Assembly (NCBI GenBank): GCA_028283605.1 | Contig: JAPWKH010000011.1 | Coordinates: forward strand, 17,399-81,398 | From: Arachidicoccus sp. | GTDB lineage: Bacteria > Bacteroidota > Bacteroidia > Chitinophagales > Chitinophagaceae | DNA length: 64,000 nt | Direction: 5' to 3' | Shown here: positions 8,719 to 18,100 of the stretch, in pieces | Layout: the number at the start of each line of letters is the position of its first letter | How positions within the stretch are numbered: the first letter of the stretch is position 1 | Translations under genes and position numbers: made by a program | Notes under the pieces: model-generated | Database searches by the model: none | What the model saw: only the letters and a program-made list of their open reading frames with translations | What the model was told of the DNA's origin: nothing

Positions 8719-9492
8719 TTAATCTGTTGTTCGTTTAGGCAAATCATCAAAATTAATTCCTGTATAATCGAAGATTATTTCTTCAATATTAGATTTTTTT
8801 GCTTTTCTACCTTCAGAAATATAAGTGTCCAATTCTTTCACAACTTCAGCATTGTCTGATAAATATTGTTTCAGAAGTTTCCAACCATCTAAGGTATTCG
8901 AACTAAAAATTCCACCATTCTTCAATGGAATTTCAAATAATTCACCTGAATTATCCTTTTCAAAATAATAAGCATCAGGGGTATTTTTTCCAAAGCCTGC
9001 GGATAATCCCCCACCTATTGCGCCTCCAATTGCGCCAGCATACATTGGAACATAATAAGTTTGTGTTGAATTCATATCATCTGCTATTTTATAAAAGCGC
9101 AAATTATTTTTATTAATGATTTGAATCGATTTTTTCTGATAGCGTCCATTCTCTGAAGGGAAAAATGAATAGATTGTATCCACTCCATATTTATCATCCT
9201 GTCGATATCTAATCAATCTTTTTTTTGTATAAAAAAACTGGTTTTTTAATTTATATCCTGTTACATCATCTATGTCCGCTTCATTATACTCATTACCGCG
9301 CGAAGTTTTGAACAGAATATTATTTTTAGCCTCCTTAAAACCACCAAAAGTTTTCTTTTTTGGTGCAATATTTATTTTTTTAATGTCACAGAAAACCGTA
9401 TCTCCGGTATTCTTTACAAAGAACTCTCTTTTATCTTGTGCGAGCATGTTTGCCGAAACAAACAATAAAACAATTAATAACCCTTTTTTCAT
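8719..9492 (-). CDS. Exported protein of unknown function inserted between nuoC and nuoD
   Basis: I do not recognise a named family. The chosen ATG gives MKKGLLIVLLFVSANMLAQ, a clear signal peptide ending in AQ. A further in-frame start four codons upstream would add only MLTD. The roughly 257-residue mature protein is hydrophilic apart from a glycine-rich stretch around residue 155 (AGAIGGAIGGGLSAGFG) that could insert in a membrane. The first half includes FVKNTGDTVFCDIKK, reminiscent of periplasmic proteins of Bacteroidota. It is packed in the operon (19 bases before nuoC's end, 18 before nuoD's start), so it is co-transcribed, but nothing here links it to complex I chemistry. Confidence 0.75.
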   Translation of the reverse strand: MKKGLLIVLLFVSANMLAQDKREFFVKNTGDTVFCDIKKINIAPKKKTFGGFKEAKNNILFKTSRGNEYNEADIDDVTGYKLKNQFFYTKKRLIRYRQDDKYGVDTIYSFFPSENGRYQKKSIQIINKNNLRFYKIADDMNSTQTYYVPMYAGAIGGAIGGGLSAGFGKNTPDAYYFEKDNSGELFEIPLKNGGIFSSNTLDGWKLLKQYLSDNAEVVKELDTYISEGRKAKKSNIEEIIFDYTGINFDDLPKRTTD

Positions 9493-9511
9493 ATCGGTAA
9501 GCAATTAAATC

Positions 9512-10024
9512 TTAATTATAACTCCCACCTCGTCCGAACATTTCATCGTCCTTATCCGTGCGGCTTTGGTCTTCCAAAGGATATTCTTTTCTTAAAGGGA
9601 AGTAATCCATTTCTTCCACATTCATAATACGTTTCAGATTCGGATGATTTACAAAGTTTACGCCGAAGAAATCATATGCTTCGCGTTCTTGCCAGTTTGC
9701 CGATTCAAATAAAACCGTAGCTGTATCTATATCGGGAGTTTGAATATCAAGAAAACATTTGAATCGTAAACGGACATTATCTACCAAATTATGTAAATGA
9801 TAGACAACAGCTAATTCACGACCTTTATCGTTTGGATAATGAACTACAGTAACATCCGTAAGAAAACGAAATTTCAAATCTGCATCATCAAACAAAAATT
9901 GTAACAATGCAATATTATTATCGGCAGGAGTTTCAAAAGTCAGAAATCCGTAAGGTTCCGAAAAATTAAAAACTTTATCGCCAAATTTTGCTATGATCTT
10001 TTCTTGAATGCTTTCGTTCGTCAT
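9512..10024 (-). CDS. nuoC: NADH-quinone oxidoreductase subunit C
   Basis: 30-kDa-type peripheral subunit. The 170 residues contain the family signature WQEREAYDFFGVNFVNHPNL followed by RIMNVEEMDYFPLRKEYPLED. It starts nine bases after the nuoB stop, consistent with translational coupling. Confidence 0.96.
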   Translation of the reverse strand: MTNESIQEKIIAKFGDKVFNFSEPYGFLTFETPADNNIALLQFLFDDADLKFRFLTDVTVVHYPNDKGRELAVVYHLHNLVDNVRLRFKCFLDIQTPDIDTATVLFESANWQEREAYDFFGVNFVNHPNLKRIMNVEEMDYFPLRKEYPLEDQSRTDKDDEMFGRGGSYN

Positions 10025-10032
10025 CTTATAAA

Positions 10033-10623
10033 TTATTGAATTCCGTAGCTTCCCATTAATGCCTTGTAATGCTCGCTGTTTCTACGGCGAAGGCTTTCTT
10101 TACCTACCAAATCCTGTATGCGCATAAATCCGTCTATAATTGCTTCCGGTCGCGGCGGGCAGCCAGGAACATAAACATCTACCGGAACTACTTGATCGAT
10201 TCCCTGCAAAACAGAATAGGTATCGAAAATACCACCCGAAGATGCACAAGCGCCTACAGCCATTACCCAGCGAGGCTCAGCCATCTGCATATAAACTTGT
10301 CTTACTATAGGTCCCATTTTTTTAGCAATAGTTCCCATAACCATTAATAAATCACATTGGCGTGGAGTAAAAGCCATACGTTCCGATCCGAAACGCGACA
10401 TATCATAAGTAGGAGCCATCGTTGCCATAAATTCGATACCGCAACAAGAGGTAGCAAAGGGCAAAGGCCAAATAGAATTTTTTCTTCCAAGTGCGATTAT
10501 ACTTTCGAGGCTGGTTGCAAAATAACCTTCTCCGTTTATTCCGTTCGGAGGATCAGACAAGGCTATATTATCGTGTATATCTGCTTGTTTTGGATGAATA
10601 TTAAAGCGAACAGGACGTGCCAT
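10033..10623 (-). CDS. nuoB: NADH-quinone oxidoreductase subunit B (cluster N2)
   Basis: PSST-type subunit holding the terminal [4Fe-4S] cluster N2. The ligands are visible as the tandem cysteines in PFATSCCGIEFMA, in GACASSGGIFD and in VYVPGCPPRPEAIIDG. The protein has 196 residues. AGGAGA ahead of the ATG is an unusually good ribosome site for this genome. It is the first gene of the operon in this window: the next gene upstream is unrelated and nuoA, normally adjacent, is absent. Confidence 0.97.
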   Translation of the reverse strand: MARPVRFNIHPKQADIHDNIALSDPPNGINGEGYFATSLESIIALGRKNSIWPLPFATSCCGIEFMATMAPTYDMSRFGSERMAFTPRQCDLLMVMGTIAKKMGPIVRQVYMQMAEPRWVMAVGACASSGGIFDTYSVLQGIDQVVPVDVYVPGCPPRPEAIIDGFMRIQDLVGKESLRRRNSEHYKALMGSYGIQ

Positions 10624-10682
10624 TATTTCTCCTTTTATTATATCGTGCTAGCGATTGCACTGTAATTATCACAATTGATTTA

Positions 10683-10690
10683 CAAATGTA
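10683..10690 (-). promoter_or_regulatory. Candidate -7 element TACATTTG for the nuo operon
   Basis: A TAnnTTTG match of the Bacteroidota housekeeping type lies about 60 bases upstream of nuoB in its orientation. No clear TTTG -33 partner is seen at the expected spacing, so support is moderate. Confidence 0.35.
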
Positions 10691-10783
10691 ATAATTCTGT
10701 CGTCAATATTAATATTTTGAAGAATGATTTAAATAAATTTATAGTAAGATAATAAACGATAGTTAATATTTAAGCCATTGAAT

Positions 10784-12067
10784 TTAAGCATGAAAGATAA
10801 TTTCAGATACTCCGAATGCTCTGTCTATAGCTACCATTATTATGCCTGCTAAAACGATTATAGAAATTTGTATCGTTATTTTTTTCTTGATTTTAGTATC
10901 TTGTACTATACGCCATATTATAGGCAAGTTAACGATTGCGCTCGCCAATGAAGATAGTACAGCAGCACTGCCTGCAACAGAAGGGCTAATTGTTCCGTGC
11001 ATAGCCATCGTTGCTGCAGCTGTTGTAGTGCTTGCGCTACTTACAAGCCCTCCAAAAAATCCTGTAGCTAAAATACCATAAGCTCCGAATATTTTCGTTA
11101 AAATCGTACCTGATACTTGTATGATAATAAAGAATATTCCAAATTTTAAAATTTTACTAATTGAAATGGGAGAATCAAGCTTGATGTTGGATGACGTATC
11201 CGGCAATTTTTTATCTTTTGTATAATCTCTCCATAACCACACTGATGCAATTATAGACATTAATAAAAGAGGAAGTAAAATTGCAGTTAATGATGCTGGA
11301 GAAAATACAGCAATTAATAATAAGTTTCGTAAAAACATTGCAATCGTTGTTAATAGGCAGAGAGCGCTTAATTTCCCGGTTGTATTATTGCTTTCTGCAC
11401 GTTGGCTCATTTCTGCAATTGTAGCAGTACTGTTAATCAGCCCGCCAAATATAGCACCTAAATATAATCCTCTTGTACTAAATACTTTTAATAAAACGTA
11501 ATTTACAAAACCGATTAATGCAATAGCTATAATGCTTATCCATGCATCGCTTGGATTAAATAAATGCCAATGATCTACAAACCTGTTTGGAAGTATCGGG
11601 TAAATTACAAAACCAATTAATCCCAAGATAATTGCGCTCCTTATCTCCGAAAGTTGTAAGCCGCCGGCAAACTTGTTCAGTTCTGTTTTTAATGCCAATA
11701 ACATTGTCATTATTATAGCGCTTGCCACAGGAGTGAACATGTGGCCTACACCAACTAATACACCCAAGATAAAATCTACAATTAATGCAACAGAAGTCGT
11801 TGCTTCTAAAGAATTATCATCGAGAATGCTTCGAATATTTACCAACACTATTAATACAAATATTCCTATTATTCCTGCTATGCTAAATGGTAAACCTAAA
11901 ATTGAAGTAAGCATACCAAATAAGGCCACAATTGAAAAGGTGCGAATGCCTATTTCTTTATTTGACCACTTCCTTTCCATGCCTATCAACATTCCGATTC
12001 CAATTGCAACCGCCATTTTTAACGCCATTGGCGCTGCAGGATAATGTAAAAAATCATTATTATCCAT
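10784..12067 (-). CDS. MgtC/SapB-DUF4010 family integral membrane protein
   Basis: A 427-residue polytopic membrane protein with about twelve hydrophobic segments. The first 140 residues carry the MgtC-like pattern (AIGIGMLIGMERKW, then GIRTFSIVALFGMLTSIL, then EATTSVALIVDFILGVLVG). The rest fits DUF4010, with GGLINSTATIAEMSQRA and GGLVSSASTTTAAATMA as internally repeated halves. The family's substrate is unknown. It is transcribed in the nuo direction but separated from nuoB by 160 bases. Confidence 0.85.
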   Translation of the reverse strand: MDNNDFLHYPAAPMALKMAVAIGIGMLIGMERKWSNKEIGIRTFSIVALFGMLTSILGLPFSIAGIIGIFVLIVLVNIRSILDDNSLEATTSVALIVDFILGVLVGVGHMFTPVASAIIMTMLLALKTELNKFAGGLQLSEIRSAIILGLIGFVIYPILPNRFVDHWHLFNPSDAWISIIAIALIGFVNYVLLKVFSTRGLYLGAIFGGLINSTATIAEMSQRAESNNTTGKLSALCLLTTIAMFLRNLLLIAVFSPASLTAILLPLLLMSIIASVWLWRDYTKDKKLPDTSSNIKLDSPISISKILKFGIFFIIIQVSGTILTKIFGAYGILATGFFGGLVSSASTTTAAATMAMHGTISPSVAGSAAVLSSLASAIVNLPIIWRIVQDTKIKKKITIQISIIVLAGIIMVAIDRAFGVSEIIFHA

Positions 12068-12129
12068 TTCAGATTATTTGTTTTGAGGAACCGACTAAGT
12101 TACATTATTTTACTTATTTATTTAATGGA

Positions 12130-15100
12130 TCACGACACTTCTACATTTTTAGTATTACCATCATCTATCAATGTGATAAATTTATCTTCCTGCGGAATAT
12201 TATTGATTTTGTAGGAATAATCATTTTTGTTACTGTCCGGTTTTATAATTATTTCATACAATGTATTGCCGTATCTATACTTAATTTTATATTCTTTCCA
12301 TTCGGTTGGAACGCAAGAGTTGAAAGATAATTTATTTCCGCCTCGCGTAATGCCCAATAGCGATTCTGTAATAAATTGATACATCCAACCCGCCGAACCA
12401 GTGTACCAGGTCCAGCCGCCGCGGCCGGTATGCGGAACAACGCCGTAAATGTCTGCTGCCATTACATACGGCTCTACTTTATACGTTTCAATGGATTTTT
12501 GAGAACGCCCGTGATGAATAGGGTTGATCATAGAAAACATTTGCCAAACCCTGTCATTATGTTTTTCTTTTGCAAATGACATCATCGCCCAGATAGCGGC
12601 ATGTGTATATTGCCCGCCATTTTCACGCACGCCGGGCAAATAACCTTTGATATAACCTGGATTTAAATCAGATTTATCAAAGGGTGGATCTAATAATAGT
12701 ATAATGCCTGCATCGTCCTTTACTAAATATTTATTCAATGATTCTAAAGCCTGCTTTTGCTTTTCTTCTTCTCCTGCTTCTGAAAGCACAGACCAGCTTT
12801 GGGAAATGGAATCTATCCTGCATTCTTCATTCTGAGAAGAACCGAGCGGCGTGCCATTATCGAAATAAGCGCGGCGATACCAATTGCCATCCCATGCGTT
12901 TTTATTAATGTTTTGTTTCAATGTTTCGGCTTGTTGTTTACATTCATCGGCAAAGGATCTATCATTTGCTTTTTCTGCCAGTACAGCAAATTGAATTAAT
13001 ACTTTGTATAAGAAAAATCCGAGCCATACGCTCTCTCCTTTACCTTCAATACCTACTTTATCCATGCCATCATTCCAATCGCCTGAGCCCATTAACGGCA
13101 AGCCATGTTCGCCAAAACGCAAACCGTGCCGTATAGCGTCTACGCAATGTTTATAAAGCGTTTCCCACTGATTTGAAAAAATTGGCAAATCATAATAAGA
13201 TTCTTCGTGCAGGTTCAATAATCGCCCGTCGATATAGGAAACGGGCTGCTGTAAAATATTTTCATCGCCTGTAACTTCTATATATTTTTCAACGACAAAC
13301 GGAAGCCACAAATAATCATCGGAACACATTGTACGCACGCCGCGGCCTGTAGGCGGATGCCACCAATGCTGCACATCGCCTTCTTTAAATTGCCGAGATG
13401 CTGCCAGTAAGATTTGTTCCCGCGCAATATGAGGTGTTGTGTGCAAAAGAGATAATACATCCTGCAACTGATCGCGAAAACCGAATGCTCCTCCTGATTG
13501 ATAATAGCCACTTCGAGCCCAGACACGGCAAGCCAATGCCTGATAAACAATCCACCCGTTTGCCAATATATCCAATGCCGGATCGGGAGATTGTATTTGT
13601 ACTGCTGATAATGTTTTATTCCAAAAATCTTTTACTTCCTGCAACGCATCCAATGCATATTCTGTTCCCTTAATTTCTTTGCATAATTTTTTTGCAGATT
13701 CTTCATTATCGCCCATGCCTAAACGAAATACAATTTCTTTTTCTTCCTCTTCGAATAATTCAATCACTACCTGAATTGCAGCGCAAGGGTCATTGCTCGC
13801 GCCGAAAGTATTGGATAATTTTTCGTGCAATAGCGCAGCGGGATTTGCTAAAGTATTGTTTCTTCCTATGAAGGCTTTTCTGTCTGCCGTAGAAGATTTA
13901 TTGAATCCGTCAACATCAAAGAATGCAACTTTATCACAGAAAATACTGTTGTATCTGTTACGGGCAAAAATGGCGTCGTTTTCCAAATCGTTTTCTGTAA
14001 TAATATACATTGCAGATTTGGCAGATAATTCACCTAATACCCATTCCACATAACCCGTTGCGGAAATCTTTCTTTTGCGGGAAGACTGGTTTTTTAATTT
14101 TATTACACAGTATTTCACGTCTTTTTTCAAATCTGTAAATACGGTAAGTTCGCTGTATATTTCTTCTTCAAGATATTTGAAGATGCTATATCCGAAACCG
14201 TGATGAACAATATAATTGAATTTCCCTTTCTTCGGTAAAGGCATTGGCGACCAGTAATTGCCGCTTTCTTCATCACGTATATAAAATGCTTCGCCGGAGC
14301 TATCAGATACTGCGTCGTTTTTCCAGGGAGTTAATCTAAATTCATGTGCGTTCACTCCCCATGTATATGCGCTGCCACTTTCAGATATTACGCTTCCGAA
14401 ATTGCTGTTGGCGATAACATTTACCCAAGGTGCAGGGGTTTTTATCTTATCATTTATCCGCATTATATATTCCTTGCCATCTTTTGAAAAACCGCCATAG
14501 TTATTATAAAATACAAGGCCTTCGGGCAATTGTAAAGTTTCTGCCGGTAAGGGAGATAATTTTGACAATACCGGTTCAAATGCAGAAGAGATAATCTTTA
14601 ATGCAGGTTTTTTATTCACTTGTTCAGAAAGGCTTCCGGATGTATCGTCAAGTATTACCCGCGCTACGGTTTGGAATAATATTCTGTCTTCGTTGGTAAT
14701 TTGTTCTATCGGTCTTATAAAGATATTTCCTGAATATTGGTCATTGTTTGTAACCGATATTCCTGAGGTTGCTATAAAGCTTTGAATTTGTTCATTGAGA
14801 TTATAGCGGTAAGAGCCGGAATCTTCATTCCAGATAACCAGATCCACAGGCAAGCCTTTCAGTCTCCAATAGCTGTGTGCTTTAATTACCTGCCTTACAA
14901 AGTCTAAATTTTCCGAGCCGTGTACGCGTAATAAAATGATTGGTAAATCTCCTGATATGGAATATGCCCATAATCCGGATTGGCCTTTATAATTACTTCT
15001 AATTATATCCGATGAAGCGCGCATATTAGCATTGGGATAAATGATGGAGCTTGCAATACGATTGAATAATTGCGCCTCTGCTTCTGAAGCATCTATCTGC

Positions 15101-18100
15101 CTGAGCAAAATATGGCTGTGTGTCCATGACAGCTCAAATGCACGGCTTTTAAGACCATAATCCTGATATTTTACAAGCAGGCTTTCACATACATCCCTTG
15201 ACTCTGCCATGCCCGATACCATATCTAAAATTGCTGTTTGATTTGGCCTTATTGCGATAGTATGCTGAATGGCAACAATAGGATCCAATACCGGTCCTTG
15301 ACTGCCGGATAATGGTTTACTGCTTTGTAATGCCAACGGATTACTTATTGTATTACCTCTGCCTATGAATTTGGCTTTATCTGTTTCGAAAGATGTATTT
15401 TCTTTCTTTACATCCGAGACACTGAAATGATGAAACATCCATGGAGGCGTATCATCTTTTGAACGCGCACGGCGGGAACATAATATTGTATTGCTTTGTT
15501 CAAGTATTTCAGTCTGGACAAACAAATTGCTAAATGCCGGATGAGATTCATCTGCGGCATGCGGCGCTATCACTACTTCTGCATAGCTCGTTAATTGTAT
15601 TGTTTTTTTGCTGTTGCTTCTGTTGGATATTTTTATTCTTCTTATTTCTACATCATCTTCCGGCGATACGATAATTTCTGTATGTGTTTCAATATTGTTG
15701 TCCTTTCTGCGAAATTCTGCGCGGTCTTGTGAAAATATGGCTTCATATTCTTTTGGTTCCACCAACGTAGGCTGGTAAGTATTAGACCAGAGAATATTAT
15801 TATCCACATCTTTTATATAGCAGAACATTCCCCAGTTGTCGAGCGTTGCATCTTCGCGCCAGCGCGATACCGCCAAATTTTTCCATCGGCTGTAGCCCGC
15901 ACCGGCGTTGCTTATTGCTATATGGTATTGCCTGTTGGATAATAATTGTATTTCGGGATGTAGAGTATTTGCCGTTTTTAAAATACGCATCTGCGGCTCA
16001 CTGCTTTCTACATTGCTTTGTGTAATATCGGAAGTTTGTGTATAGAAGACAGATGTCTTAGGAATACGTTCCTGCAGAAGCAACAAAGAAGATTGAAACT
16101 GAGGATCGGACTCAAATCTTACCTGCATCTTTTTATTTAATATTAAATACGCCAGGGATAAAAATCCCATTCCCTGATGATGTGACATGTAAGATTGAAC
16201 TATGGATTCGTTTTTGCCACGCGGCTGGCGGCTTGGCGTATAATCTATGGCTTCATAAAAGCCATATTTACCCTCAAATCCTTTCTGCGCCATTGTTTGC
16301 AAATTGTCTGTTGCCTGCTTTGGCATGATCATCAATGCCAGCATGGTTGCATAAGGGGCAATTACCAGATCGTCTCCCAGTCCGCGTTTAAGACCTAATC
16401 CCGGAACTCCAAATGCACGGTATTGATAATTAAGATTTGCATCAACGGCATTATATCCGGATTCGGATATTCCCCACGGAATGTTTCTTTGCCTTCCATA
16501 TTCTATCTGTCTTCTTACCATTGCCTTATTGGTTTCGTCCAGCAAAGTATTTTCATAAGAAGGCATTACCAGCTGAGGCATGAGGTATTCAAACATAGAA
16601 CCGCTCCATGACAATAGTGTAGGCGATTTGCCTGCATTGGTCAATAAACGGCCAAGGGCGAACCAGCTTTCCTGCGGTAATTTATTTTGGGAAATTGCCG
16701 TGTATATGCCAAGCCTCATTTCGGATGCAAGCAAATCATAATGGTTATTATCAGGAAGATGTGTTTCCACATTATAACCTATATGCAGCAAATGCTTTGA
16801 ATTGTCATATAAAAACCAATAATCCATATCGGCGAATGAAGTGCATTGCTGCGCCGATTTATTTATTGAAGCGGAGAGTAGCTGTGCATTTTCCTTGCCG
16901 TTTTCAAGAAGATCTTTAAAATTCAGAAGCGAATTTTTTTCATTTATATCATTGGCTTGAGAAATCAATTTGTTGATATCCGGAACAATAATATCATCAA
17001 TTCTTAGAAGGCTGTCGAGAGATAAGTTTGCTTTGAAAAAGAAATGTTGTTTTAGTGATTCATGTATATCAGATGTGATCCAGGGCATTAAAAATTTCAA
17101 CAGGTCGATATGCTCAATTACTTCTTCCCTAAGCTTAAAAAAACAAATAAAATCATCGCTGTTTTCTTCCACAGAATTTTGCTTTCTTATATTGTTTATA
17201 TGCGTTTGTAAAGTTGATAAATAATTGTAAATTTCTTGTATGGCGGGAGGAAATTTCTCACACAATTCATTTAATAATTCACGCGCCTCTTTGAATACCT
17301 GGTGGCTTGATTTCCCAAATTCTTTTTGCGTGAGCCTTAGTGTATCGCGCAGTCCAATGAAAAGCCTTTCCGATACAATTCTTTGAAACGGCAATTGCAA
17401 CAGCCCTTCTCTCAGCGTTATTAAATTTCCTGCAAGATTGCCGCTGTCTACTGAAGAAATATATCTCGGCTGCAGAGGCTGTAATGTAATAGTATCATAC
17501 CAATTATAAAAATGCCGGTTGTACCTTTCCATCTTTGCCATAGTTTCCATTGTAAGCTCAATCCTGTACAACATATTTCTCAAAGAAATATATCCGAAAT
17601 CGTATGCAGACAAATTGGCGAGCAAAGACAATCCTATGTTTGTGGGAGAAGTGCGGTGCGCAATTTTTCCGACGGGATTTTCCTGAAAATTATCCGGCGG
17701 CAACCAATTCTCCTGAGCCGAAACAAATTTTTCGAAAAACAACCAAGTTTTGCGAGCCGTTGTTTGTAAAAATGCAATCTCTGTTTGTGTAATTTCCCAA
17801 AGTCTTTTTTTCTTTGGCTGGGCAAGCACCCATGCTACTAATGGCGCTAAAAACCATAAAAATAAAAATGGGAATGCAATCTTTAATGAACCGGCGTTTA
17901 AATATACAATCACAATAAAAGTTGCGATGGCAATTAAAGGCGCCGCCATCATAAAAAAATATTTATATCCAAGTGTTTTTTTCTGTAAAACGATACTGCT
18001 GGATGGCGTCCATTGCAATAAATGTTTTTTGGAAATAATCATTCTCCAATTGGTACGAATAATTGCATCGGAATTGTAATAAGCTTCGAAGGGTAAGCAG

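Noticed and set aside
17750..18079. 109-codon plus-strand ORF inside the glucan synthase gene
   Set aside because: It is antisense to a well-conserved coding region and has no recognisable protein features. The same holds for the other long antisense ORFs in that gene and in nuoF, alaS and glnA.
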